Positions 24,500 through 33,447 are shown, counted from the first letter of the stretch. The stretch: 48,061 nucleotides of DNA from DASXRC01 sp036506495 (GCA_036506495.1 DASXRQ010000227.1:1-48061); one strand, 5' to 3'. Numbers and translations: made by a program. The notes: generated by a model from the sequence alone, not told the origin.

Positions 24500-24961
24500 G
24501 TGTCTATCGAAATAGCCAACGAGTCCGGCGCAGAGGTCGACACCGAGGCCCTGCGCGCGGTCGCCCGACACGCCCTCGACGAGATGGGCGTCAACCCGCT
24601 CGCCGAGCTGTCGATCCTGCTCGTCGACGTCGGGTACATGACCGAGCTCAACCACCGCTGGATGGGTGGCGACGGCCCGACCGACGTGCTGGCCTTCCCG
24701 ATGGACGAGAGCTCAGTTGATCATGGTCCCGGCGAGGTCACCGGCGGCGAGCCGGCGTTGCTCGGCGACATCGTGCTCTGCCCCGAGGTGGCCGAGAAGC
24801 AGGCCGCGGCCGCCGGCCACTCGGTCGGGGCGGAGCTGCGCCTGCTGACCGTGCACGGCGTCCTGCACCTGCTCGGCTACGACCACGCCGAGCCGGACGA
24901 GGAGCGCGAAATGTTCGGCCTGCAGGCCCGCCTCCTGGAAGGCTGGCGAGCCAGACAGTGA
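24500..24961 (+). CDS. ybeY: Endoribonuclease YbeY
   Basis: YbeY takes part in rRNA maturation and ribosome quality control. The 153-residue product has the metal motif HGVLHLLGYDH, with three His as zinc ligands, preceded by DVLAFPMDE and LLGDIVLCPE. The GTG start at 24500 follows GGGAGAG closely. Its stop overlaps the start of the CorC-like gene by 4 bases. Confidence 0.96.
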   Translation: MSIEIANESGAEVDTEALRAVARHALDEMGVNPLAELSILLVDVGYMTELNHRWMGGDGPTDVLAFPMDESSVDHGPGEVTGGEPALLGDIVLCPEVAEKQAAAAGHSVGAELRLLTVHGVLHLLGYDHAEPDEEREMFGLQARLLEGWRARQ

Positions 24962-26337
24962 CCGAGTGGAGCGCCGTGGCGGGCACGTCCGGCCTGCCGG
25001 ATCTGCAGCTGTTGCTGGCTGCGGCGGGACTTGTGGTCCTGGCGGGGTTCTTCGCCATGACCGACGCCGCGCTCGGTGCCGTGTCGCCCGCGCGCGCCGC
25101 CGAGCTGGCTCGCGAGGGCGTACGCGGCGCGAAGGCGCTGCAGGCCGTCGCGTCCGATATGGTCCGCCACCTCAACCTGCTGCTCCTGCTCCGGCTCGTG
25201 TGCGAGCTGACCGCCACGACGCTGGTCGCGCTCGTCGCCGTGGACACGTTCGAGGCCGGTTGGACGGCCGCGCTGGTGACGGCCGGCGCGATGACCGTGG
25301 TCAGCTTCGTCGTGGTCGGGGTCGCTCCCCGCACGCTGGGCCGGCAGCACGCGTACGCCGTGGGCCGGGCGACCGCGCCGCTCGTGCGCTGGCTCGGCCG
25401 GGTGCTCAACCCGCTGGCCTCGCTGCTGATCCTGATCGGCAACATGGTCACTCCCGGCCGGGGCTTCCGGGAGGGGCCGTTCGCGACCCAGGTCGAGCTG
25501 CGCGAGCTGGTCGATCTGGCCGAGCAGCGCGGGGTCGTGGAGCACGGCGAGCGGCAGATGATTCACTCGGTCTTCGCGCTGGGCGACACGATCGTCCGCG
25601 AGGTCATGGTGCCGCGCACCGAGATGGTCTACATCGAGGCGGCCAAGACCGTGCGCCAAGCTCTCGCCCTCGCGCTCCGCTCCGGCTTCTCCCGGATCCC
25701 GGTGATCGGCGAGAGCGTGGACGACGTGCTCGGCGTCGTGTACCTCAAGGACCTGGTCCGCCGCACCCAGGGCGACGAGGCGGCCGAGGAGATGCCGGTC
25801 TCGGAGGTCATGCGAGAGGCCACGTTCGTGCCGGAGTCCAAGCCGGTGGACGACCTGCTCTCCGAGATGCAGGCGGCCCGCACGCACCTGGCCATCGTGG
25901 TCGACGAGTACGGCGGCACCGCCGGGCTCGTCACGATCGAGGACATCCTCGAGGAGATCGTCGGCGAGATCACGGACGAGTACGACGTCGAGCGGCCGCC
26001 CATCGAGCACCTCGCCGACGGGGCGGTCCGGGTGGCGGCGCGGCTGCCGGTCGAGGACCTCGGGGAGATCTTCGGAGTGGAGCTGCCGGCCGACGAGGTC
26101 GAGACCGTCGGCGGCCTGCTCGCCCAGCTGCTGGGCCGGGTCCCGATTCCCGGCGCGTCGGCCACCATTGACGGCCTGCGGCTGGTCGCCGAGGGCACCA
26201 CGGGCCGCCGGAACCGCATCGACACGGTGCTCGTTCGCCGCGAGGACTCGGCCACTGGTCCGCCGGAGCCGCCCGAGGTGGCGAACGGCCGCAGATCGCG
26301 GCCGCGTGTCGACGAGAGGCAGACGGCGGATGCCTGA
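24958..26337 (+). CDS. CNNM/CorC family membrane protein (hemolysin C-like)
   Basis: The 459-residue protein has an N-terminal membrane domain (DUF21/CNNM, about 1-170) with four hydrophobic helices. Two CBS domains follow (about 200-330: VMVPRTEMVYIEAAKTV and HLAIVVDEYGGTAGLVTIEDILEEIVGEI), then a C-terminal CorC/HlyC domain (about 340-430). Family members are linked to magnesium or cobalt export; the old hemolysin label is not supported. It is coupled to ybeY by a GTGA overlap, and the next gene starts inside its last codons. Confidence 0.92.
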   Translation: MTEWSAVAGTSGLPDLQLLLAAAGLVVLAGFFAMTDAALGAVSPARAAELAREGVRGAKALQAVASDMVRHLNLLLLLRLVCELTATTLVALVAVDTFEAGWTAALVTAGAMTVVSFVVVGVAPRTLGRQHAYAVGRATAPLVRWLGRVLNPLASLLILIGNMVTPGRGFREGPFATQVELRELVDLAEQRGVVEHGERQMIHSVFALGDTIVREVMVPRTEMVYIEAAKTVRQALALALRSGFSRIPVIGESVDDVLGVVYLKDLVRRTQGDEAAEEMPVSEVMREATFVPESKPVDDLLSEMQAARTHLAIVVDEYGGTAGLVTIEDILEEIVGEITDEYDVERPPIEHLADGAVRVAARLPVEDLGEIFGVELPADEVETVGGLLAQLLGRVPIPGASATIDGLRLVAEGTTGRRNRIDTVLVRREDSATGPPEPPEVANGRRSRPRVDERQTADA

Positions 26338-26719
26338 CCCACAGGGGGCGTCACCCCCTGCCGTGTCGTCCCCCCTCGCCGCGGCGGCGCTCGACGCCGA
26401 GGACGCGAAGCTGGTGACGCTCGCCCGCGCCGCGCGTGCACGCGTCGGGGCGGTCGAGGGCGCCGCCGTGCGCGACTCGGACGGGCGGACGTACGCCGGC
26501 GCGAGCGTCTGTCTGCCGTCCCTCACGGTCACCGCGCTGCAGCTCGCGGTCGCCTCGGCGGTCGCGGCGGGCGCGACCGGGCTCGAGGCGGCCGCCGTCG
26601 TCACCGAGGCGTCCACACTGGACGATGCCGGGCACGCCACCGTGCGCGACCTGCCCGGCCAGGCGCGCATCTTCGTGGCGGCGCCGGACGGCGTGCTGCT
26701 GCGCACGGTGACCGAGTGA
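26330..26719 (+). CDS. Cytidine deaminase-like protein without zinc ligands
   Basis: This 129-residue protein has a cytidine deaminase-like core. KLVTLARAARARVGAVEGAAV, GRTYAGASVCLPSLTVTALQLAVA and GATGLEAAAVV align with the corresponding parts of the family. The HAE motif and the PCxxC motif that hold the catalytic zinc are both absent, so it should be inactive as a deaminase. Its place between corC and era is conserved in Actinobacteria, from memory, which suggests a kept non-catalytic role. It overlaps corC by 8 bases and era by 4. Confidence 0.75.
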   Translation: MPDPQGASPPAVSSPLAAAALDAEDAKLVTLARAARARVGAVEGAAVRDSDGRTYAGASVCLPSLTVTALQLAVASAVAAGATGLEAAAVVTEASTLDDAGHATVRDLPGQARIFVAAPDGVLLRTVTE

Positions 26720-27594
26720 CGTACCGCGCGGGGTTCGCCGGCTTCGTGGGCCGCCCCAACTCCGGAAAGTCCACCCTCACGAACGCGATCGTCGGGCAGA
26801 AGATCGCCATAACGTCGAGCAAGCCGCAGACCACGCGCCATGTGATCCGCGCGGTGCTGCACCGACCCGACGGGCAGCTCGTGCTCGTGGACACGCCCGG
26901 CCTGCACCGACCGCGCACGCTGCTCGGCGAGCGCCTCAATGATCTCGTCCGGCAGACCTGGAGCGAGGTCGACGTCATCGGCCTGTGCATCCCCGCGGAC
27001 GAGGCGGTCGGACGTGGCGACCGGTTCATCAGCGGCGAGATCGCCGGCCTCAAGGCCACCGTGGTTGCCGTGGTCACGAAGGCGGACCTGGTCGATCGGG
27101 CCCGGCTCGCGGAGCAGCTCGTGGCCGTCGAGGGCCTCGGCGACTTCGCCGACATCGTGCCCGTCAGCGCGGTGACCGGCGAGAACCTGGACACCCTCGT
27201 CGGCGTCATGACGCGGTACCTGCCCGAGTCGCCGCAGCTGTACCCGGACGACATGCTCACCGACGAGCCCGAGCAGGTGCTCGTCGCTGAGATGATTCGC
27301 GAGGCCGCGCTCGAGGGCGTACGGGACGAGCTGCCACACTCGATCGCGGTGGTCGTCGAGGAGATGGATCGCGAGGGCGGGCTCACCAAGGTCTACGCCG
27401 ACGTGTACGTCGAGCGACAGAGCCAGAAAGCGATCGTCATCGGCGCGAAGGGGAGCCGGCTCAAGGAGGTCGGCACCCGCGCCCGACAGGAGATCGAGGC
27501 GCTGCTCGGCACCCGGGTCTATCTTGATCTGCACGTCCGCGTCGCCAAGGACTGGCAGCGCGACCCGAAGCAGCTCCGCAAGCTGGGCTTCTGA
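26716..27594 (+). CDS. era: GTPase Era
   Basis: Era binds 16S rRNA near its 3' end and is needed for 30S assembly. The 292-residue protein has G1 GRPNSGKST (12-20), G3 DTPGLH, and a C-terminal KH domain with VIGAKGSRLKEVGTRARQEIE. The G4 motif reads TKAD rather than NKxD, a variant common in actinobacterial Era. The GTG start overlaps the previous stop (GTGA). It lies among ybeY, recO and uppS in the standard order. Confidence 0.96.
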   Translation: MTYRAGFAGFVGRPNSGKSTLTNAIVGQKIAITSSKPQTTRHVIRAVLHRPDGQLVLVDTPGLHRPRTLLGERLNDLVRQTWSEVDVIGLCIPADEAVGRGDRFISGEIAGLKATVVAVVTKADLVDRARLAEQLVAVEGLGDFADIVPVSAVTGENLDTLVGVMTRYLPESPQLYPDDMLTDEPEQVLVAEMIREAALEGVRDELPHSIAVVVEEMDREGGLTKVYADVYVERQSQKAIVIGAKGSRLKEVGTRARQEIEALLGTRVYLDLHVRVAKDWQRDPKQLRKLGF

Positions 27595-27611
27595 GCGGGG
27601 ACAATGGTCGG

Positions 27612-28376
27612 GTGCCCGGATACCGCCGCCCGTTGTATCGCGACGACGCGGTGGTCCTGCGCGTGCAGAAGCTGGGCGAATCCGACCGGATCATCACGCT
27701 GCTGACCCGCCGGCACGGGCGGGTCCGCGCGGTCGCCCGGGGCGTACGCCGCACGATGTCCCGGTTCGGCGCCCGACTGGAGCCGTTCGGCCACGTCGAC
27801 CTGCAGATCGCCGAGGGCAGCTCGCTGCACACGATCAGCCAGGCGGAGGGCATCGACCTGTACGGTAAGCGGTTCCTCGTCGACTATCCGCGCTACACGG
27901 CGGCGAGCGCGATCGCCGAGACGGCCGAGCGGCTGACGCCCATCGAGCAGGAGCCGGCGCTGCGGCTGTTCCAGCTCACGCTGGGCGCCTTGCGGGCGTT
28001 GGCCGACGGCGAGCACGCGCCCACGCTGGTGCTCGACGCATACCTGCTGCGGGCGATGGGCGTGGCCGGTTGGGCGCCGGCGCTGGACGCGTGCGCGGTC
28101 TGCGGTACGCCGGGGCGGCACCGGGCCTTCTCCGTACCGGCCGGGGGTTTCGTCTGCCCGGAGTGCCGGCCGCCCGGGGCGACCCACCCGGCCCCGGCCA
28201 CGCTGGAGCTGATGTCGGCCCTCATGGGCGGCGACTGGCGGGTCGCGGACGCGTCCGAGCCGGCCCAACGACGGGAGTGCAGCGGGCTGGTCGCCGCGCA
28301 CCTGCAGTGGCACCTGGAGCGCGGGTTACGCTCGCTGCCGCTGGTCGACCGCAGCAGTACGGGGGATTCGACGTGA
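27612..28376 (+). CDS. recO: DNA repair protein RecO
   Basis: RecO works with RecF and RecR to load RecA at gaps. The 254-residue protein starts with an OB fold (YRDDAVVLRVQKLGESDRII, ARGVRRTMSRFGARLEPF) and continues with a helical domain. The zinc-finger Cys pairs CAVCG and CPEC lie near residues 158 and 180. The GTG at 27612 sits 17 bases after era. The stop overlaps the uppS start. Confidence 0.95.
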   Translation: MPGYRRPLYRDDAVVLRVQKLGESDRIITLLTRRHGRVRAVARGVRRTMSRFGARLEPFGHVDLQIAEGSSLHTISQAEGIDLYGKRFLVDYPRYTAASAIAETAERLTPIEQEPALRLFQLTLGALRALADGEHAPTLVLDAYLLRAMGVAGWAPALDACAVCGTPGRHRAFSVPAGGFVCPECRPPGATHPAPATLELMSALMGGDWRVADASEPAQRRECSGLVAAHLQWHLERGLRSLPLVDRSSTGDST

Positions 28377-29218
28377 TTCGTGGCCGCCGGCCGGGCCGGA
28401 CCGGGGCGGAGCCCAGCCGGCCTCGAGCGGCGCCGCGCGCGCCGAGGCCGCCGACGCCGCACTCGTCCGGGGCCCGCCCGCCGGCGCTGCCCACCGAGGC
28501 CCTGCCCAGGCACATCGCCATCGTGATGGACGGCAACGGTCGCTGGGCGAAGGAGCGCGGCCTGCCCCGCACGAAGGGCCACGAGCAAGGGGAGTACTCC
28601 CTGTTCGACACCATCGAGGGCGCGATCGAGCTCGGGATCCCCTACCTGTCGGCGTACGCCTTCTCGACCGAGAACTGGAAGCGGTCGCCGGACGAGGTGC
28701 GCTTCCTCATGGGTTTCAACCGGGACGTGATCCGGCGCCGGCGGGACCAGCTCGTCGAGTTGGGCGTGCGGGTGCTCTGGTCCGGCCGGGCCGGCCGGCT
28801 GTGGAAGAGCGTCATCTCCGAGCTCGAGACCGCCGAGGAGATGTCCCGACACAACTCGACGCTGACGCTCCAGTTCTGCGTCAACTACGGCGGCCAGGCC
28901 GAGATCGCCGACGCGGCCGCCGCGGTGGCACGGGACGTGGCGGCCGGGCGGCTCCACCCCGATCGCGTCAATGAGCGGACGTTCGCCCGGTACCTGTACC
29001 ACCCCGAGGTGCCGGAGGTGGACCTGTTCCTGAGGCCGTCGGGCGAGCAGCGTACGTCGAACTTCCTGTTGTGGCAGTCGGCGTACGCAGAAATGATCTT
29101 TCTTGACACGCTGTGGCCCGATTTTGATCGGCGCCACCTGTGGTATGCCTGCGAGCTCTACGCCCAGCGCGACCGCCGATTCGGCGGCGCCATCCCCAAT
29201 CCCGTGGCGCCCGGTTAG
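28373..29218 (+). CDS. uppS: Z-isoprenyl diphosphate synthase (UppS type)
   Basis: It makes the long-chain polyprenyl diphosphate that carries cell-wall precursors. The 281-residue protein has a 45-residue Pro/Arg-rich leader, then HIAIVMDGNGRWAKERG with the magnesium-binding Asp at about residue 53. GHEQGEYSLFDTIEGA, YAFSTENWKRS and the C-terminal RPSGEQRTSNFLLWQSAYAE follow. The chain length made cannot be read from sequence; Actinobacteria often have two such enzymes (C15 and C50). GTG start with GTGA overlap to recO. Its stop overlaps the stop of the convergent kinase gene. Confidence 0.94.
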   Translation: MIRGRRPGRTGAEPSRPRAAPRAPRPPTPHSSGARPPALPTEALPRHIAIVMDGNGRWAKERGLPRTKGHEQGEYSLFDTIEGAIELGIPYLSAYAFSTENWKRSPDEVRFLMGFNRDVIRRRRDQLVELGVRVLWSGRAGRLWKSVISELETAEEMSRHNSTLTLQFCVNYGGQAEIADAAAAVARDVAAGRLHPDRVNERTFARYLYHPEVPEVDLFLRPSGEQRTSNFLLWQSAYAEMIFLDTLWPDFDRRHLWYACELYAQRDRRFGGAIPNPVAPG

Positions 29219-29760
29219 GGTCCGACGACGGCTTCCGTCCACGCGCGCGCGAGGATCTCGTCGACGGTCTGGCCGGGCGTCTGGTCGGAGGTGTCGAGCC
29301 AGAGCCCGATCCGCGGAGTCTCCTGCCGGAGGGCGCGGTCGAGTTCGGCGACCGTCCACTCGTCGTACGCGTCCTTGCCCCTCGCCGTCTCGCGGGCGGC
29401 GACCACGTCGGGGCGCGGTGTGAGCACCACGACCAGCAGCGGCCGACCGCCGATCGATCGCGTCACCTCGTCGAGGTGCTCGCCGAGGATGATGTCCTGA
29501 ACGACGACCGTGAAGCCGGCCCGGAAGTATTCGTCGGTGACGATTGCGGCGAGGCGATAGCGCAGGCGGAGCTGTCGGATCGCCTCCTCGGACGGGTCCG
29601 GCGTCATCTCGGCTCGGTCGTTGACGACCATCCGGCGGAACGTGTCGCCGCGGACGTGGACCGACCTCGGCAAGCGTCCGGCGAGCGCCTGGGCGATCGT
29701 CGACTTGCCCGCTGCCTGAATGCCGGTGATGAGAATGATCGCTCGGTCGTGAGGAGTCAC
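29215..29760 (-). CDS. Small P-loop kinase (AAA_33/chloramphenicol phosphotransferase-like)
   Basis: This 181-residue protein has Walker A GIQAAGKST at about 13-21, then HVRGDTFRRMVV, and a second conserved region VVVQDIILGEHLDEV followed by VVLTPRPDVVAARE. It resembles small kinases that phosphorylate nucleosides, sugars or antibiotics; the substrate is unknown. The GTG at 29760 has AGGAAAG upstream. Convergent with uppS: TTAG serves both stops, an overlap of 4 bases. Confidence 0.8.
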   Translation of the reverse strand: MTPHDRAIILITGIQAAGKSTIAQALAGRLPRSVHVRGDTFRRMVVNDRAEMTPDPSEEAIRQLRLRYRLAAIVTDEYFRAGFTVVVQDIILGEHLDEVTRSIGGRPLLVVVLTPRPDVVAARETARGKDAYDEWTVAELDRALRQETPRIGLWLDTSDQTPGQTVDEILARAWTEAVVGP

Positions 29761-29821
29761 GGGATCTTTCCTACTACGGGCGGTCGTGTGTGCCGAGCGC
29801 GCCCGTCGCTGCCCAAGGTCG

Positions 29822-29885
29822 TCACAAGTACACGGAGGTTGGGCCCTCGACCCCGCGGGAGGGCGCAACTTCCGTGTAGTTGCGC
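29822..29885. repeat. 64-base composite repeat (copy 5 of the palindrome family)
   Basis: Two 23-base units in inverted orientation flank an 18-base spacer. The right unit (29863-29885) is a perfect palindrome with arms GCGCAACT and AGTTGCGC around TCCGTGT; the left (29822-29844) matches its reverse complement at 18 of 23 positions. The same layout and length recur at 45611. It sits between two divergent genes. Confidence 0.75.
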
Positions 29886-30026
29886 GGGACCCTCCCGGGC
29901 GATGGGCAGTTGATCTTGGGCCGCAAGGCCTAGGCTGAAGGTTGGCAGCACGATTCCCGCGCCAGGTGTCGAACCGCGGCCGGCCCGTTCGTCAACAACG
30001 GGAGACCCAATCGGGAAGGAATCATC

Positions 30027-30407
30027 ATGTTGAGGGACTCGAAGGCGTTCAGCGGCTTCTCCGTCGACGACCTTCAGAAGGCCAAGGCGTTCTACGGAGA
30101 GACGCTCGGCCTGCCGTTGTCCGAGGAGAACGGCCTGCTGACGCTGCACCTCTCGGGCGACACCAACGTCCTGGTGTACCCTAAGGAGAACCACGTTCCG
30201 GCGACCTACACGGTTCTCAACTTCCCCGTCGACGACATCGACAAGGCCGTCGACGACCTGGTGGCACGGGGCGTGACGTTCCAGCGGTACGAGGGGTTCG
30301 GCCAGGACGAGCGGGGCATCGCGCACGGCTTCGGAGGCGGCCAGGGCCCGGACATGGCCTGGTTCACCGACCCGGCCGGCAACATCCTGTCCGTGCTTCA
30401 CGGCTGA
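30027..30407 (+). CDS. VOC/glyoxalase family protein
   Basis: This 126-residue one-domain vicinal-oxygen-chelate protein has the paired beta-alpha-beta units FSVDDLQKAKAFYGETLGLP and NFPVDDIDKAVDDLVARGV, ending AWFTDPAGNILSVLH. The last Glu metal ligand of true glyoxalases is not evident, since DPAGNILS lacks it. The substrate is unknown. GGGAAGGA lies about 6 bases before the ATG. It stands alone, convergent with the ECF transporter. Confidence 0.88.
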   Translation: MLRDSKAFSGFSVDDLQKAKAFYGETLGLPLSEENGLLTLHLSGDTNVLVYPKENHVPATYTVLNFPVDDIDKAVDDLVARGVTFQRYEGFGQDERGIAHGFGGGQGPDMAWFTDPAGNILSVLHG

Positions 30408-30409
30408 CG

Positions 30410-31210
30410 TCAGCCGAGGATCGGCCGGAAGGCCCCCACCGCGAGGCTCACAGCGATCGCGAGCGCCCCGACCGCGGCGCCGCCGACGATCAGCGCGGCG
30501 TCGGCGGGGCCGAAGCGCTGCGGGCGCGCCACGGTGCGCGGCAGTCCGGAGTCGAACCCGCGTGCGTCCATCGCGACGGCGAGCCGAGTGCCGCGCCGGA
30601 TCGCGCCCACCAGCAGGCCGAACGCGGTCGAGGCGAACAGTCGCAGCTGCGCGACCGGGTTGCGGCCGGCGTCCACCCCGCGCGCCCGCCGGGCCAGGCT
30701 GAGCATCGTCCACTCCTCGCCCAGCAGCGGCACCAGTCGGAACGCGGCGAGCGCCCCGATCGCGAACCGCGGCGGCGCCTTCACGTTCTGGATCAGGGAG
30801 TCGGCCAGCTCGGTCGGGTCCGTCGTCGCGAACACAATGACACCGGGCAGAGCGATCGCCACCAGCCGCATCGCCAGTCCGGCGGCGTTGGTCAGCAGCC
30901 CGGTCGTGATGACCAGTGGCCCCAGCGTGATCAGGGTCGCGCCGGTCCGCTCCGCGGCGAACAGCATCAGCGTGAGCACCAGACCCAACACGCTGACCAG
31001 TAGCGGCCACGCGCGGCCGAGCAGCGCACGCGGCCGTACGCCGAACGCGGGCAGGAGCGCGAGCTCAACGGCGAGGGCAACCGTCGGCGCGACCGGGTCG
31101 AGGGTCACCATCAGCGCCATCGACAGGACGAGCGCGGCGGCGAGCTTCGCCACTGGGTTGCGCCGGGCCAGCGGCGCATCCGCGGTCGTGATCGGCTCGG
31201 CGAACCTCAC
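30410..31210 (-). CDS. ykoC: ECF transporter membrane component (YkoC/EcfT type)
   Basis: The 266-residue membrane protein has about six helices and the coupling motif of EcfT proteins in SLARRARGVDAG and AMDARGFDSG (Ala-Arg-Gly). It links the ATPase to the substrate-capture protein. The GTG start overlaps the ATPase stop as GTGA. With the upstream genes it forms a ykoE-ykoD-ykoC set controlled by a TPP riboswitch. Confidence 0.9.
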   Translation of the reverse strand: MRFAEPITTADAPLARRNPVAKLAAALVLSMALMVTLDPVAPTVALAVELALLPAFGVRPRALLGRAWPLLVSVLGLVLTLMLFAAERTGATLITLGPLVITTGLLTNAAGLAMRLVAIALPGVIVFATTDPTELADSLIQNVKAPPRFAIGALAAFRLVPLLGEEWTMLSLARRARGVDAGRNPVAQLRLFASTAFGLLVGAIRRGTRLAVAMDARGFDSGLPRTVARPQRFGPADAALIVGGAAVGALAIAVSLAVGAFRPILG

Positions 31211-32685
31211 GCCGCCTCCAGTGTGGCGACGGCGGGTGGAACGAGGGCGCCCGCGGGTGCGGGCAGGGCGAGCGACCGATCGGCGAGCGCGGCCACGAAG
31301 TCCGAGTCGTGTGTCACCGCGACCAGGCCGTGCCCGTCGTCTCGCAGCGTGGCGAGCAGGTCGACCAGCTCGATCCAGGTGCGCCGGTCCTGACCGAACG
31401 TCGGCTCGTCCAACACCAGCAGGCGGGGCGCGGTGGCCAGCGCGGTCGCCACGCTCAGCCGCCGCTGCTCGCCACCCGAGAGGGTGTGCGGGTTGGCGCC
31501 GGCCAGCCGCTCCAGGCGTAACCGTTCGAGTAGCCGGTCGACCGTGGACGCCACCACGCCGGGCGACAGCCCGATCCGGCGTGGGCCCAGCGCCAGCTCC
31601 TCGCGCACCGTCGGGGCGACGAACTGGTGCTCCGGATCCTGAAACACCGAGCCGATCCGCCGGGTCAGCGCACTCGCCCGCCAGCGGTGCGGCGGAGCGC
31701 CCGCGAGCTCACCCGCGAGCCCGGCGGACGCGACGACCCGTCCCGCCCCGGGTTGCAGCAGCCCGCCGAGGAGCAGCGCCAGCGTCGACTTGCCGGCTCC
31801 GTTGGGGCCGAGCACGGCGAGCGCCTCTCCTGCGCGTACGACCAGGTCCACATCGGACAGTGCGGGATGCGCGGCGCCCGGGTGGCGGAATCCCACACCA
31901 TCGGCGGCGAGCAACCCAGCGCCCGGCGCGGACCGGGCCCGGCGCGGCGCAATCGGATGCCCGGGAACCCAGACGCCCTCGGCCGCGAGCCGGTCACCGT
32001 GCGCGGCGAACACCGCGGCCGGCGGCCCGTCCGCGCGGACTCCGCCGCCCGGCTCGAGCACGACCACCCGGTTCACGAGCGGCTGCGACTCGGCCACCCG
32101 ATGCTCGACGAGGACGACGGTGGTCTCGCGCTCCGGCGCCGTGCCGATCGCGGCCCGGACCAGCGCGGCCCCGGCCGGATCGAGGTTCGCGGTGGGCTCG
32201 TCGAGCAGCAACAGGGACGGGCGCGGAGCGAGGGCGCCGGCCAGAGCGAGTCGCTGTTGCTCGCCACCGGAGAGGGCTGCGGTGGACCGTTCACGCCCGT
32301 ACCGGAAGCCGACTCGCGACAGCGCCCCGTCCACGCGCGGCCAGATCTCCTCGCTCGGCACACCGCGGTTCTCCAGTCCGAACGCCACGTCGTCACCGGC
32401 GCGTGCCATGACGAGCTGGGTCTCCGGATCCTGGAACACGATGGCGACCCGCTCCCGGGCCTTGTGCGGGGCGAGGCCGTCGATCTCGACGCTGCCCTCC
32501 TGCTCGCCGGAATCGTCGGGTAGCAGGCCCGCGAGCGCGGCGAGCAGGGTGCTCTTGCCAGCCCCGGACGGGCCCAGCAGGAGCACCCGCTCCCCGCGCT
32601 CGATGCGCAGGTCGACGCCGCGGACGGCCCATGCCCTTCGGCCGGCGTGCCGCCAGCCGAAACCGCGCAGCTCGACCGTTGCCAC
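31207..32685 (-). CDS. ykoD: ECF transporter double ATPase (YkoD type)
   Basis: The 492-residue protein is two ABC ATPases in one chain. The first has GPSGAGKST (about 39-47), LSGGEQQR and LLLLDEPTANLDP. The second has GPNGAGKST (about 297-305), LSGGEQRR and LVLDEPTFGQD. All core ATPase motifs are intact in both halves. It powers uptake by the YkoE/YkoC complex. GTG start 6 bases after the ykoE-like stop. Confidence 0.94.
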   Translation of the reverse strand: MATVELRGFGWRHAGRRAWAVRGVDLRIERGERVLLLGPSGAGKSTLLAALAGLLPDDSGEQEGSVEIDGLAPHKARERVAIVFQDPETQLVMARAGDDVAFGLENRGVPSEEIWPRVDGALSRVGFRYGRERSTAALSGGEQQRLALAGALAPRPSLLLLDEPTANLDPAGAALVRAAIGTAPERETTVVLVEHRVAESQPLVNRVVVLEPGGGVRADGPPAAVFAAHGDRLAAEGVWVPGHPIAPRRARSAPGAGLLAADGVGFRHPGAAHPALSDVDLVVRAGEALAVLGPNGAGKSTLALLLGGLLQPGAGRVVASAGLAGELAGAPPHRWRASALTRRIGSVFQDPEHQFVAPTVREELALGPRRIGLSPGVVASTVDRLLERLRLERLAGANPHTLSGGEQRRLSVATALATAPRLLVLDEPTFGQDRRTWIELVDLLATLRDDGHGLVAVTHDSDFVAALADRSLALPAPAGALVPPAVATLEAA

Positions 32686-32691
32686 GGCCGA

Positions 32692-33282
32692 TCAGACCGC
32701 CGCCCGTTCCCGGCCGACCGGGAACCGATCCAGCACGCCCGTCTGCGCCAGCGCACGGGTCAGTGCATAGCTGCCGAAGCCGGCGATGACGAGCGAGCTG
32801 GCCGCGGTGATGGCGATGTAGGGCAGGCCGAACGAGGCCCACGAGAAGTCGGGGGACGGGTACCACACAACCTTGTCGTAGACCGACGCGGCGATGCCCG
32901 CGAACACGGCGGCCAGCGCCGCGACCGGCAGCCGGTAGTTGCGGTACGCGAAGAGCGCGAACGCCAACTCCGCGGCCAGCGCCTCGATCGGGCCCTGGAC
33001 TACGAGAGTCCAGCCCCACACGGTGCCGAGCGCAACGGAGACGAGCGCGGCGAGCGTCTCCGTGTAGAGCGCGGCACCGGGCCGACGGATGACGAGAGCC
33101 CCGAGGACCGCGGGCACCAGCCACACGCCATAGAGCACGGCACGGCCGGGCAGCGGGATGGCGTCGGCCGGGCCGTTCCAGAGCAGCCCCCAGGCCCAGA
33201 AGATGACGCCGAAGGCCACGGCGATGACCGACGCCACGACGACGTCGACCGTCCGCCAGCGATTGGTGGTGGATCGCGGCAT
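32692..33282 (-). CDS. ykoE: YkoE-type substrate component for thiamine or HMP
   Basis: This 196-residue membrane protein (MPRSTTNRW start) has about five helices. It shows GLLWNGPADAIPLPGRAVLYGVWLVPAVLG and later GPIEALAAELAFALF, features of the YkoE family, which captures hydroxymethylpyrimidine or thiamine. The ATG at 33282 has GGGAGG about 7 bases upstream; the longer frame to 33327 is not supported. The TPP riboswitch 87 bases upstream fixes the ligand group with good confidence, though thiamine versus its pyrimidine precursor stays open. Confidence 0.92.
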   Translation of the reverse strand: MPRSTTNRWRTVDVVVASVIAVAFGVIFWAWGLLWNGPADAIPLPGRAVLYGVWLVPAVLGALVIRRPGAALYTETLAALVSVALGTVWGWTLVVQGPIEALAAELAFALFAYRNYRLPVAALAAVFAGIAASVYDKVVWYPSPDFSWASFGLPYIAITAASSLVIAGFGSYALTRALAQTGVLDRFPVGRERAAV

Positions 33283-33368
33283 TTCTTGCCTCCCAGTCCT
33301 AGCGAACCAGGAGAACACGCACGCCACGCCGGGAGTCCCGGACCGCGGCGCGGCTGGAGATCGACCGA

Positions 33369-33447
33369 ACTCCCTGCGCTGGCATTACCCAGATCAGGTA
33401 CGAGGGTCTGCGGTTGCCCGCACTCTCAGCGCTGTGCGCTCCCCTGT
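33369..33447 (-). promoter_or_regulatory. TPP (thiamine) riboswitch
   Basis: Read on the minus strand, the region begins AGGGGAGC and contains GCTGAGAG, a variable stem, ACCCTCGTACCTGATCTGG, GTAATGCCAGCG and AGGGAGT in the order of the THI box. These segments form the pyrimidine- and pyrophosphate-binding arms. It lies directly before ykoE. High TPP should switch the operon off, probably at translation in this high-GC host. Confidence 0.96.

Noticed and set aside
24877..27534. An 885-codon minus-strand frame opposite ybeY, corC and era
   Set aside because: Antisense shadow of conserved genes with low-complexity His/Arg/Asp-rich translation.
31207..32685. Possibility that the double ATPase arose here by a recent gene fusion
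   Set aside because: YkoD proteins are normally double ATPases, so this is the family standard.
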